The notes under the pieces are model-generated. The model was not told where the DNA came from and ran no database searches. It worked only from the letters and a program-made list of their open reading frames with translations. From the NCBI RefSeq assembly GCF_042477335.2, contig NC_091262.1, positions 46,597,001 to 46,661,000 on the forward strand: a stretch of 64,000 bases of DNA, in the 5' to 3' direction. Positions 22,942 to 33,500 of the stretch are shown piece after piece. The DNA comes from Ovis canadensis. Taxonomy: Eukaryota > Chordata > Mammalia > Artiodactyla > Bovidae. Each line of letters opens with the position of its first letter. Position 1 is the first letter of the stretch. Position numbers and translations under genes: made by a program.

Positions 22942-23100
22942 GTAGGTGTCCAGTTTCAGATCCTAACCTCGGTGTTCCAGGAAGATAGGATCAATTCTCA
23001 GTCTGCTCATGGAGGCAGCGCTATTGGCAATAAAACAGAAGTGTCTGGCACTCAAAGGGTTAAGCCTGAATTAACCAGAACAGCCCCAGAAGCGTTCCCT

Positions 23101-23200
23101 GGGGACTTCCCTGGCAGTCCAGTGGCCCAATACAGGAGTTCAATCCCTGGTCAGGAAACTAGACCCTGCCTGCTTCAACTAAGAGCCCACGTGCCCCTTC
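23101..23200 (+). mobile_element. CHR-type SINE, truncated
   Basis: The head GGGGACTTCCCTGGCAGTCC, then CCCTGGTCAGGAAACTAGAC and CAACTAAGAGCCCACGTGCC. It lacks the A-rich tail. Confidence 0.75.
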
Positions 23201-23779
23201 CTCAGGTTTTCCTAGCAGTTGCAGAGCCTTGAGATGGCTACCCTGAAGAGTTCTCATGCCTCAGCTGCACACCTCCAGGGAACATTGCTCGTTGTTTTCC
23301 ACTAATGCATGCCCCTGGAGCCCAACTCCACAGACTGTACATGAACTGTGCCCCCTGGAGCTGAGTGCCCCCTAGACCCCCCCCTAGTGGCTTTAGGTGC
23401 TCAGCGCAGCCCAGCTGATGGTGGGCTCCAGAGGGAGGCTTTAGTCTCAGCTGAGCAGTCTCTCTCCTGGCGGTCATGGGTGGGGGCTGACTAAAGACTG
23501 CCAGCTTAGGTGCCTGTACAAGAGAGCCCGGACCCTGCCAGCCCCAAACCTCTCTTCCCAGCCTTTCCCCCTCAGCAGCCACCAGCCATCTGGCTGGACA
23601 GGCCCATGGATGGCGTGTCTGCAGCACCCTAGCGGCAGCCAGGTAGTTGATAACTGCAAGATGCCCATTTACTTCAGGGCAATATTTACATTTTCCAAAA
23701 CCAGGCAAAGGGGTTTGTAATGTAACAATAAGGGGGGCATAGAGGCTATTCCATGTACTAGTGACACCATTTTAGGCGT

Positions 23780-23985
23780 ACCCTCTGTGGGTCAGACACC
23801 ATGTAGCATTTCTGATTCTCACAAAAATCTTGAGAAAGAAATATAAATTATTCCCATTTCACATATGAGGAAACTGAGGCTCCAAGAGGCTCAGGAACTT
23901 GCCAGGAACTGTGTCATAGCAGAACGGGATTGGAGGGTGTCCTGCCTGACACCAGGGCTTTCCACATGCCTTCTTCTAGCCCAGC
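23780..23985 (-). repeat. MIR SINE, antisense
   Basis: CCCATTTCACATATGAGGAA, ACTGAGGCTCCAAGAGGCTC and AGGAACTTGCCAGGAACTG lie in inverted MIR order. Confidence 0.65.
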
Positions 23986-24286
23986 CCCCAGTAACTTTCT
24001 GTCCTCAAGGGCTATAAAGGCAGCAGTAACTTAGGTCAGAAGTAGCTTTGGCCAGTCCAGTGTGATGAGAGGGCTGCCCTGTAAAGGTCCCCTCCCTGAG
24101 GCTGTGGGCATCCTTTCCTGCAGCAGACAGGAGCTGCCTTTGTGACCCACGCTTATGTGGCCGCCTGTACCTGTGACTGTATGTACGTGTGCTACACGAA
24201 ACAGTCATTTGTCTCACTCATTCACACAGTAGCATGGCCCCTGGGGAGTTACGTCCCAGCTCTGCCGCTTACCCCTTGTGTGACCT

Positions 24287-24617
24287 TGTGCTGTGCTTAG
24301 TCACTCAGTCATGTCCAACTCTTTGCAACCCCATGGACTGTAGCCCACGAAGCACCTCTGTCCATGGGATTCTCCAAGCAAGAATACTGGAGTGGGTTGC
24401 CATGCCCTCCTCCAGGGGATCTTCCCAACCCATGGATCAAACCTAGGTTTCCCATATTGCAGGTGGGTTCTTTATCATCTGAGCCACGAGGGAAGCCAAA
24501 GAATACTGGAGTGGGTAGCCTAGCCCTTCTCCAGGGGATCTTCCCAACCCAGGAATCAAACCAGGGTCTCCTGCATTGCAGGCAGATTCTTTATCAGCTG
24601 AGCTACCAGGGAAGCCC
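24287..24617 (-). mobile_element. Composite Bov-tA SINE with two heads
   Basis: Same architecture as 612-926: an inverted Bov-A body, an inverted head (GAGCCACGAGGGAAGCC) and a second inverted head unit (GAGCTACCAGGGAAGCC). Flanks CCTTGTGTGACCTT (left) and CCCTGTGTGATCTT (right) form an imperfect target-site duplication. Confidence 0.85.
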
Positions 24618-24671
24618 CCTGTGTGATCTTAGTGGGCTACTTAACCTCTCTGTGCCTCTGAGTCTCCATCT

Positions 24672-24910
24672 GTATAATAATAGCACCTTCAGAGGTAACC
24701 CTGGAGAAGGAAATGGCAACCCACTCCAGTAATCTTGCCTGGAGAATCCCATGGAGGAAGGAGCCTGGTAGGCTACTAGTCCATGGGGTCGCAAAGAGTC
24801 GGACACGACTGAGCGACTTCACTTCACTTCACTTCAGGGGTAAATGAGTCTAATGTAGTGGGGAGATAATAATAGCACCTTCAGAGGTAAATGAGTCTAA
24901 TGTAGTGCAT
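24672..24910. repeat. Segmental duplication around a Bov-A insertion
   Basis: ATAATAATAGCACCTTCAGA occurs at about 24676 and again at about 24868. GGTAAATGAGTCTAATGTAG occurs at about 24839 and again at about 24887. The Bov-A element lies between the first copy of each, so the duplicated flank is much longer than a normal target-site duplication. Confidence 0.8.
24702..24838 (+). mobile_element. Bov-A SINE monomer with CTTCA tail
   Basis: CCTGGAGAAGGAAATGGCAA through TCGGACACGACTGAGCGACT, ending in repeated CTTCA units. It has no tRNA-like head. Confidence 0.85.
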
Positions 24911-24984
24911 GGTGGATGCCATAAGGGTATTATCTAGTCTATTTTTCAGCAAAGGTTTACTGAGTGCTTACTATGTGCCTGGGA

Positions 24985-25260
24985 GTCTGATAGGTGCTAG
25001 GACCACCCCCAGCTGCCTGCTCAACACCTGCACCTGGGTGTCCACCATGTTCAGATAACACATCGCCCTCCTCCCTGACCAGGTCTGCCTTTTTTCTGGG
25101 TGCCCATCTAAGAACCTAGCACCCCCAGCTATCCAGTCACCCAAACCAGTAACCTGGAAGCCCCTGTGTCACCTTGCTCTCCATCATCCCCTCATTCAAC
25201 TAAGTTCTGTCAACTCTATCTCCTAAATCACCATGAATCCATCCACTTCTCTGTAACCCA
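24985..25260 (+). repeat. L2 LINE fragment
   Basis: TGTCACCTTGCTCTCCATCA, AAGTTCTGTCAACTCTATCT and CCTAAATCACCATGAATCCA followed by TCCACTTCTCTG match the L2 consensus as I remember it. Confidence 0.5.
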
Positions 25261-26034
25261 CCAGACTCCCCCTCCCCCAGTAATAGTAATGGCTATAGTG
25301 CTATTTCTGCCTCACCCAGATCCCTTCCACCAGTGCATCCCCCCCATCCCCACCCCCACCCCCCACCCTCTGAGCACTGCTGTGAGTGCTGGCTGTCAAC
25401 AGCTCACAGCTGTCCTGCTCTGGAGCATTGCCCTCAGCCAAGGGAGACCGACCTTATCGGGAAATGCCTGAAGGTTTACAACCCACAGCCAATGGCTGAC
25501 AGATCCAGGAACAAAAGCCCACCCCCCTGCCCCCAGCCCCTTTGCCTCCTGACAACTCTGATGCTATTCAAGCTCCAGGGCTCCCCTGGGATCAGGCAGA
25601 GAGCAGACTTCAGCTGACCCCTCATCCTTGCCTAGCTTCCTTCCCGTCCTATCCCACTCTCCTGTGGGCATCTCTTGAAAGCACTGGTTTAATAAACTTC
25701 TAGCCCTTGGATCTCCTTTTCCTGCTCTGCTTTTCAGGAACCCTGTCTAAGAGACCCTCTCCCTTGCTGGGTTAGTCACAGTGACACGTTCTGGCCCTGG
25801 AGGAAAACCTGAAGGACAGGTGGGGGCCTGGCTGGGGCAGGGGACAATGGGGTCCTGAGAAGGGAAAGCAGATAAGCTCTGGCCCTCCCCACCCATCCTG
25901 AATGGGCTGGCCTGAAGGAGTGGCCGGCACCCACCTGGCCTCCAAGACGCTGTGATTAACTTTTGTGCCAGAAGGAGAATGGGGACCTGGGGCTTTCCCT
26001 CCTCCTTTTTTTCTTTTTACTTCTCTTTCGCTTT

Positions 26035-26215
26035 CTTCAAAAGCTGAGCCCAAGTTAATCAGATAAATTCTTCACCAGTCGCACCAGCCATTTTTCTAAG
26101 GTTCAGTCTCCCCAGAGCGACTCATAATTACTCCAGACTGAGATATTAAAGCAAAAGGGGAAAGAAGAGGGGGAGAAAAAGATGTTTTTAATTAAAAAAT
26201 TAATTTTTCCAACAG
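26035..26215. promoter_or_regulatory. AT-rich single-copy block, candidate regulatory element
   Basis: Contains GTTAATCAGATAAATTC, CTCATAATTACTCCAGA and TTTTAATTAAAAAATTAATT in non-repeat DNA, giving GATA-type (AGATAA) and homeodomain-type cores. The function is not established and conservation was not tested. Confidence 0.2.
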
Positions 26216-26529
26216 ACCCATGGATGGCTGCCTGGCTGTGGTGCTTCACTACCTCTGAGACAATCCCCTTCCATCCGTCTTTTCCTCATTAAATCTCGAG
26301 GAAGGGGAGGGGGGCCTGGAGAGGGCAGCCCCTCCCTGAACAAAGCTTTCTCTCCCTCCAGCAGAAGCATCCAACTCTCTGCCGTCCTGAAAAGTAAGTG
26401 GTTAGACTGCAGGAATCTAGGTGAGAACAGCAGAGCGGGGTGCAAGCTTGGAGTCAGACAGACTCGGGCCCCTGTTCAGTCCCTTAGGACATGCGCAACG
26501 TGGCAGCGCTCCCGGGCATCTCCCTCCTC

Positions 26530-26665
26530 AAGTAAGGTCCTTCGACCAGTAGCATTGACATCACCTGTTAGAAACCAGAATCCTAGATCACCTGGATCCA
26601 AATCTGTGTTTTAGTAAGATCTCTGGTGACCCATGTGCACACTGCCTTTTAAGAAACACTGTTCA
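26530..26665 (+). mobile_element. MER5-type (hAT) DNA transposon remnant
   Basis: GACCAGTAGCATTGACATCA, CCTGTTAGAAACCAGAATCC and TCTGTGTTTTAGTAAGATCT followed by AAGAAACACTGTTC parallel the MER5A consensus in order. This is an ancient non-autonomous element. Confidence 0.65.
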
Positions 26666-27174
26666 AGTGGCTCTGAGCCTCAGTCAGCTCCTCTGGAAAA
26701 TGGGGAGAATAAGGACCTCTGCCTTGCAGTTTAGTTTGCAAGGATTATGAAGGCGTAGAAGAAAACAGTTCAGCAAACCGTAAAGTGGGAACCTCAGAAA
26801 ACATTCACTACTTATAACCCTGAGCCTTTTTGTTGTTAGGTGTCAAACCTCACATCTGGTAGCCTTTCAGGAACTTGATTTGGTGAGCCAGAGGCCTTCC
26901 CACTCACTCGGGTACTTCATTCCCTATATCTGGGGCCCAACCAGGAGGTTCTTAAAGCAACGAAAGAGTTTGTAATCAGGGAACTCTTGACCAGAGGAAA
27001 TAAAGTCACTCACTGCCTGAAGCATCATCTAGGTACCTTCCCTGCTCACAGCAAGCTGGGAGCTACTGGGGGTGAGTAGGCTGGGGTGAGGGCAGCTCAA
27101 ATCCCAATGCCACCAGGATGCAGGCACCCACTCTAGACAGACATCAATAGCCAGAGCCTCTGACTTTTATTCAT

Positions 27175-27660
27175 TAAATTTTACTGGAGTATAGATTGTG
27201 CTTCCCTGGTGGCTCAGTAATAAAGAATCCTCCTGCAATGCAGGAGCTGCAGAAGTGGTTTGGACCCCTGGGTCGGGAAGATCCCCTGGAGGAGGGCATG
27301 GCAACCCACTCCAGTATTCTTGCCTGGTGAATCCCATGGACAAAGGAACCTGGCGGGCTGCAGTCCCCTGGGTTGCAAGGAGTTGGACGCGACTGAAACG
27401 ACCATCCACGCATGCGCTGGAGTATAGTTGCTTTACAATGCTGTGTTAGTTTCTGCTGCACCGCAAAGTGAATCAGTTACACATATATATGTGTGTGTGT
27501 ATACATATATGTGTATATTATATATACATCCTCTTTTTCAGCTTTCCTCCCCATTTAGGTCACCACAGAGCAGCCAGTGGAGTTCCCTGTGCTATGATAC
27601 AGTAGGTTCTCACTAGTTATCTATTTTATATGTAGTATCAATAGTGTATATATGTTGATT
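27175..27660 (-). mobile_element. L1 LINE 3' end, antisense, split by Bov-tA
   Basis: GAGTATAGTTGCTTTACAAT, CTGTGTTAGTTTCTGCTGCA, AGTGAATCAGTTACACATAT and GTTCCCTGTGCTATGATACA are the inverted 3' region of an artiodactyl L1. An AT/GT microsatellite-like run sits at 27478-27530. Confidence 0.75.
27199..27412 (+). mobile_element. Bov-tA SINE inserted in L1
   Basis: The head TGCTTCCCTGGTGGCTCAGT and body are flanked by CTGGAGTATAGATTG (about 27184) and CTGGAGTATAGTTG (about 27417), a clear target-site duplication within the older L1. Confidence 0.9.
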
Positions 27661-28888
27661 TTTACTTTGTCATTCCCTTCTGGGGTCTTTCCTGAAGACA
27701 TAATCTAAAGTGTGGACAAAGCCCTGGGTCATCAGGTTACCTCTTAATTAAGAGTGACTGGAAATAACACTGAAGGAAAGACTGAGTAAATGGTAGTAAG
27801 CACCTCTGAAATATTAAAGAACTATTAATGACAAGAAGACATGTTTATAATGTAATGTAGGATATAAAACAGCTATAAACATACCTGTGTTTTAAAAAAT
27901 TTTTCATATGTTTGTGTGTGTGCAGGTGTGTGTGTCTAGGCTTCTGCAGACGATGCTATAGTTCTGGTTTCCAGGGCCTCTGTAAGCCCAAGTCCCCTAA
28001 GCCAGGGGATCCTGTGAGCAAGCCTCTGCCCCAGTAGAAGAGGACTGAGGGAGGAAGAGAAAAAAATAGAGGAGAAGGATAGGGGCCACAGCAGACAGAG
28101 CCAGAGTTCAGGGCTCACCTCCAGCACCTGCAGAGTACTGCAGAGACCCAGAGAAGGAAATCGGAGAATGAGGCAGGCACGGACCACACTGCAGGGGTGT
28201 GCGGGAAGGCTCAAGCTCCAAGATGGAGCTCACTCTAAGGCACGGGATGCAGGGCAGAGCATCTCCAGGCCTGGATCCTGGAGCTAGAGCCAAACCTGCA
28301 GCATCAAGCCTGGAACTGACACCATGTCTCAATATCCAAAGGTCTTTGTTGGCTACATTTAGGGAGAAAGGTGCTAGAGTGGACCTTCAGTCAGGATGCT
28401 TCTCTAAACTCGTGCTCTGTGGGCCTACCACTAACTCCCTCCACGTTTATGCCAAACTTTAGCAGTGACAGAGTAAACTCAAAAACAAAAAAAATTATCA
28501 AGAATGTACAACCCAGGGAAGCCAGAGGAAGCTGACCCAGCAAAGCCACATGCTGGTTTAGGGACGGAATTCGCAATACCTACAAGATCACCAAGGGATA
28601 AGAGCCTTAAGCAGGATGTAAAAGGAGGGTAAAACCAACATTTTAGACAATAAGAAAAAAATAAGACCTGGTTTTGCACTCAAGACTTTGGGGGATTAAA
28701 GGAGCAACTACAAAACCAACAGTTGCAGGGAAAAAATACAGAGAAAAACTGTCCCCTCAGGATGTGCTTATAGAGCAAAATTTCAAAACGCACAAAGAAC
28801 ATTGATGTTAAAGCAAAATCAACAGTTAGAAGATGAACTTACTGCAGACAAAATAACTAATAGAATAATCTTTAAATGGCTTAACACT

Positions 28889-29430
28889 GTTACCAAACGG
28901 AACTTGGGGCAACTTGCCTGTTGCACAGTAACGCCAGTCTACTGACACTAGGTTGTGGTGAAGGAAAATTTGACATTTATTGCAGGGGCCAAGAAAGGAG
29001 GTTGCGCAACTTGTGCTCAAAAGACCTGAACTCCTGGATGGCTTTCCGGGAGGGGCTTTTTAAGACAGTGCAAGGGAGAGTCACAGGGTGTGTGATAACT
29101 CATGCGCAACTCTCTAATTGCTTGACGGTGAGGTGACAGGGTGATGTTTCTGGAATCTCAGTCATCATCCTTCTGGTTTCAGCATACCTGGGTTCTAAAT
29201 GCTGGTGGTCAGCGCACTATTAACTTCTTCCACCTGGGGGGTTTCATTTGCAAAATGAATTAAAGATACGGCTCAGAATGTTCATCTATAGCCCTGGGGA
29301 GGAACTAAAGGCGCTTGACTTTATCTTGTGGCCTAACTATTATTACTTTTGTCTTGCTTGGCTGCTTTCCTTTGCTTCTGCATTTTCTCTTTTCTGATTA
29401 AATTTTGTCTTTGAAACTCCATGAAGACGT
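28889..29430 (+). mobile_element. Possible LTR of a ruminant endogenous retrovirus (solo, eroded)
   Basis: The block starts TGTTACCAAACGGAACTTGG. It includes TTTATTGCAGGGGCCAAGAA, GGTCAGCGCACTATTAACTT and TTATCTTGTGGCCTAACTAT, and ends in a T-rich stretch before AGACGTAGGACGTGCA. The overall plan recalls bovine BTLTR-type LTRs that I remember only partly. No internal retroviral genes are present, so at most it is a solo LTR. The adjoining 28470-28888 could be further old repeat. Family and ends are uncertain. Confidence 0.35.
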
Positions 29431-29439
29431 AGGACGTGC

Positions 29440-29655
29440 ATGTGTGCTAAGTAGCTTCAGTCGTGTCCGACTCTTTGCGACCCTGTGGATTGTAGCCCTC
29501 CAGGCTCCTCTGTCCATGGGATTTTCCATTCCAATACTGGAATGTGTTGCCATTTCCTCCTCCAGGGGATCTTCCTGACCCAGGGATCGAACCAGCATCT
29601 CATGAGTCTCCTGCATTGGCAGGTGGGTCCTTTACCACCAGCGCCACCTGGGAAG
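29440..29655 (-). mobile_element. Bov-tA SINE, antisense
   Basis: The inverted body (AGTAGCTTCAGTCGTGTCCG) and inverted head (CACCAGCGCCACCTGGGAAG). The head is diverged, consistent with an older subfamily member. Confidence 0.85.
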
Positions 29656-29689
29656 TGCTTGAAGACCTAGAAGCCTAAAGCTGTACCAC

Positions 29690-30680
29690 AAACAAGAGGC
29701 AGGGGACACGATGAGGGAGGGGGTTTGTCCCCAAGAAGGCCACCACACAGGGTCCTGCTCAGTTTCAACAAAAGCCTGTTTAGAAACCTTTAAAAAATGG
29801 AAGAAAAGACAGCATCTGCCAAAAGGAACAAAAATTAAACAAAAATGAGCATAAACGTAACAAGAGTAGATATGTGGAAAATAACCCATTTAAAACCTTA
29901 GGAGTGAAATGATATACTCTTTAGGGGAAAGCCCTCCAAACTTGGATAAATTCTAAACTACGCATGGCCAAAGAGAAACTTAGTGAATTGGAAGCTAGTG
30001 CTAAGGAATTTAAGTAGAACTCAGCATAGAAAGGTAAAGCTATAAACAGTCCATTAGGGAAAATGGAAAGTAAATTGAGTTGTTGTTCAGTCGCTAAGTC
30101 ATGTCCCACTCTTTGTAACCCCATGGACTGCAGCATGCCATTTGTTGGGAGGATCTAACAAATCCCTAATAGGAGAAGAGAATCCAGGGATAGAAGAGAA
30201 GTAATAGTCAAAAATATAAAAACAGATTATTTCCTAGAATTAAAGGCAAAGATAAGTTCTCAGGGTGGGAGTAAACATGGAATGTCTGGCATCATAACTA
30301 CAGCTATGTCACAGCTAGACACACAGTAGTGCAACTGCAGAGCATCAAAAATAAGGATTAAAATGTAGAGGCTTCCCGAGAGAAAAGACCTTTCACCTAT
30401 CAAAGTACTGACAACAAGACCTACAGACCTCTCATCAATAAGAGGCCAGAAATCCACGGAGCAAATGCTTCAAAGTACTGAGTATTAAAAAATGGAGGTT
30501 AAAATTCCATGTGCAGCTAAATAATCACTCGAGATTAAAACAAAACCTTTGTCAGACTTACAAAGACTAGAAAATTTATACCCAAGGACCTTCACTGAAA
30601 GAAGTCCTAAAGGATGTACTTCAGCAAAATGGTAAGTGAACCTAATGGAAAAGGTAGGGTGTGAAAACATAAGCATGAGT
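29690..30680 (+). repeat. Ancient L1 5' region or HAL1-like remnant
   Basis: The order of phrases (TTAGGAGTGAAATGATATAC, CTACAGACCTCTCATCAATA, GCAAATGCTTCAAAGTACTG, TATACCCAAGGACCTTCACT, AGAAGTCCTAAAGGATGTAC) follows the 5' untranslated region of old mammalian L1 elements. It is interrupted by a Bov-A fragment at 30078-30138. Confidence 0.5.
30078..30138 (-). mobile_element. Bov-A SINE end fragment, antisense
   Basis: GTTGTTGTTCAGTCGCTAAG, TCATGTCCCACTCTTTGTAA and CCCCATGGACTGCAGCATGCC form the inverted 3' end only, about 60 bp. Confidence 0.8.
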
Positions 30681-30689
30681 CCAGCAATT

Positions 30690-30765
30690 AATATATATAT
30701 ATGTATATATACACATATACATGTGCATACACATATATATTAGGGTTTCCTGTGTGTAAGCACAC
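30690..30765. repeat. TA/CA-rich low-complexity tract
   Basis: Runs of ATATATATATATGTATATAT, ATACACATATACATGTGCAT and CACACACACATACATGC. Probably length-polymorphic. Confidence 0.85.
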
Positions 30766-30806
30766 ACACATACATGCATATGCACTTACTGCAATGTTGA
30801 CCATAA

Positions 30807-31108
30807 AGGCTTGCCCAGTGGCTCAGCAGTAAAGAATCCACTTGCAATGCAGGAGACACAGGTTCAATCCCTGGGTTGGGAAGATCCCCTGCAGAAGGAA
30901 ATGGCAACCTACTCCAATATTCTTGCCTAGAGAACCCCATGGACAGAGGAGCTTGGCAAGTTACAGTCCATGCTGCTGCTGCTGCTAAGTCGCTTCAGTC
31001 GTGTCCGACTCTGTGGGACCCCATAGACGGCAGCCCACCAGGCTCCCCCATCCCTGGGGGGGAGTCACAAAAAGAGTTGGACGTGACTGAGCAACTAAAC
31101 AACAAAAA
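30807..31108 (+). mobile_element. Bov-tA SINE carrying a nested Bov-A2 fragment
   Basis: The sense head (GGCTTGCCCAGTGGCTCAGC) and body run to about 30972. An inverted Bov-A2 fragment (GCTGCTGCTGCTAAGTCGCT to about 31063) follows, then the Bov-tA tail resumes (AGAGTTGGACGTGACTGAGC). The outer element is bracketed by TTGACCATAAA at 30796-30806 and about 31109-31119, a clean 11-bp target-site duplication. Confidence 0.85.
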
Positions 31109-31319
31109 TTGACCATAAAATGATAATAATAATAATAGCTACAGTTATCTTTTTTAAGAAAAGACATAATATTTTAGACAATGAAATTGAGTATTTGTCC
31201 AGAGGATAATAAGGATACTGAATAACCCATGAACTTTGTTTTAAAAAAAATAAGTAAATATGAATATTGAAAATGTTAGAGTGCCACTAAAGATTATAAA
31301 TACAATGTATAGGTTGTGA

Positions 31320-31530
31320 TATGCAACTAGGGCAATATTTAGAAGTAAATGTATAATATTAAATGAATTCATTAAAACATGGAAAAATTTTAAACACCTT
31401 AAGTTCTTAAATTCAGAAACAGAGGGAAAAAAAAAAAGTAAGTCCAAAGAAAGTAAAAGGAAGAAAATAAAGAAAAGAGTTTTTAAAAATTATTTTAATA
31501 GGAAACAAAAGCAACAGAGAGATGCAGTCA
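31320..31530 (+). repeat. Ancient L1 ORF2 fragment
   Basis: GGGCAATATTTAGAAGTAAA, TTCATTAAAACATGGAAAAA and AAAGTAAGTCCAAAGAAAGT with AAAATAAAGA follow the order of an L1 ORF2 segment. It is strongly diverged and non-coding. Confidence 0.5.
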
Positions 31531-31617
31531 AATTATTTCATCACATCTGCTCTGCAGAGTTACATCTTTACATGCTATAAAAACTTTCTAAATTTGTTTT
31601 TAAAAGTTATCACTTAG

Positions 31618-32584
31618 CTGGCTTAAAACTCAACATTTAAAAAACTAAGATCATGGCATCCAGTCCCATCACTTCATGGTGAACAGATGGGGGAAAAGTG
31701 GTAACAGTGACAGATTTTATTTTCCTGGGCTCCAAAATCACTGTGGACAGTGACTGCAGCCACAAAATTAAAAAACGCTTAGTCCTTGGAAGGAAAGCTA
31801 TGACAAACCTAGACAGTGTATTAAAAAACAGAGACATCGCTTTGACAACAAAGGTCTGTATAGTCAAAGCTTTTTTTCCCGGTAGTCATGTATGGATATG
31901 AGAATTGACCCACAAAGAAGTCTGATGCTGCTAAGTCGCTTCAGTCATGTTCGACTATTCGCGACCCTATAGACGGCAGCCCACCAGGCTCCCCCGTCCC
32001 TGGGATTCTCCAGACAAGAACACTGGAGTGGGTTGTCATTTCCTTCTCCAATGCATGAAAGTGAAAAGTGAAAGTGAAGTCACTCAGTTGTGTCCGACTC
32101 TTAGCGACCCCATGGATTGCAGCTCCTCCATCCATGGGATTTTCCAGGCAAGAGTACTGGAGTGGGGTGCCATCGCCTTCTCTGCAAAGAAGTCTGAGCA
32201 CCAAAGAATTGATGCCTTCAAGTTGTGGTCCTGGAGAAGACTCTTGAGAGTCCCTTGGACTGCAAGGAAATCAAACCAGGCAATCCTAAAGGAAATCAAC
32301 CCTGAATATTCATTGGAAGGACTGATGCTGAAGCTGAAGCTCCAATACTTTGGCCACCTGATGTGAAGTGCCTCACTGGAAAAGGCCCTGATGCTGGGAA
32401 AGATAGAGGGCAGGAGGAGAAGAGGGCAAAAGAGGATGAAATGGTTGGATGGCATCACTGACTCAGTGGACATGAGTTTGAGCAAACTCCAAGAGATGGT
32501 GAAGGACAGGAAAGCCTGGTGTGTTGCAGTCCATGGGGTGGCAAAGAGGTCAACATGACTTAGCGACCAAACAACGGCAACATA
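31618..32584 (+). mobile_element. BovB (RTE) LINE 3' fragment, split by Bov-A2
   Basis: Matches the C-terminal part of the BovB ORF and 3' end seen at 12510-13190 (residues [22 protein letters not shown]). It ends near CAACATGACTTAGCGACCAA. Several frame changes and stops are present. The element is interrupted at 31922-32187. Confidence 0.9.
31922..32187 (-). mobile_element. Bov-A2 SINE (dimeric), antisense, nested in BovB
   Basis: Two Bov-A monomers are joined by the AAAGTGAAAAGTGAAAGTGA linker at about 32047-32066. The target-site duplication CAAAGAAGTCTGA flanks it at about 31912 and 32185, and the BovB frame resumes exactly after it. Confidence 0.9.
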
Positions 32585-32992
32585 CAATTTGTTTGGGTAA
32601 TCCCATTATATCTGATCTTTTTCTTTTCAGGTGGTTTGATGACGGACTTTAAATGCAGGCCTGAATGTTTTGACCAGCGAGTGGGGGTAGAAATCTTTGC
32701 CAAATACTTTCAGGCTTCCTACCTCATTTGCATCCCCTGAACCCCCAGTGAGGTGGGGAGGGTGGGGCTGTCACTAAGGGTCAGAGAGGCAGAGACTGCG
32801 AACGGTGGTGAGTGGCACAGCCAGAAACAGAACCCACATCCCAACCCCACTCCCGCAACCCCATATTTTCCTGTCTCCCCAAGTCACCTCCTTATTGCAG
32901 AGGAACTGTGAAGTATCTTTCCTTGAAGCCTCCTCCCTGAGGCTGATTCAGACTAATCTTGTGCATATAACCTCATTCAAGATGCCAGAGGT

Positions 32993-33210
32993 GGGACTTC
33001 CCTGGTGGTCCAGTGATTAAGAATATGCCTTCCAATGCAGGGGATGTGGGTTTGAGCCCTGCTCAGGGAACTAAAGTCTCACATGCCAGGGGGCAACTAA
33101 GCCTGATTTAAAGAGATGCCCTAGTGCTATAAGGAAGACCCATCACAGCCAAAATAAAAGATAGATCAAAATTTTTTATATATTTTTTTAAATAGTAAAA
33201 GAAAAAAAAT
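32993..33210 (+). mobile_element. CHR-type SINE
   Basis: The head GGGACTTCCCTGGTGGTCCA and an A/T-rich tail. GATGCCAGAG at 32981-32990 and 33211-33220 is the target-site duplication. Confidence 0.85.
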
Positions 33211-33365
33211 GATGCCAGAGATGAGAGAGAGCCAATGTCCCTGGGGAACACTGCCAAGCAGTCCAGGCTCCCCTCACTCTCCTTTGGGGAGAACAACAGA
33301 TCTTAGAACATGAGGCTATGCATCTACAGAGCAGCCCCCAGCACTGGTGTTTGAGGTGCACCTTT

Positions 33366-33500
33366 GCAGATCCCCTGCAGAAGGCAATGGCATCTCACTC
33401 CAGTCCTCTTGCCTGGAAAATCCCATGGACAGAGGAGCCTGGTGGGCTGCAGTCCATGGGGTCGCAAAGAGTTGGGACACGACTGAGCGACTTCACTTCT
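33366..33500 (+). mobile_element. Bov-A SINE monomer
   Basis: GCAGATCCCCTGCAGAAGGC through GGGACACGACTGAGCGACTT. The tRNA-like head is missing. Confidence 0.85.

Noticed and set aside
28889..29430. Complete endogenous retrovirus
   Set aside because: No gag, pro, pol or env-like coding sequence and no second LTR is recognised nearby; at most a solo LTR.
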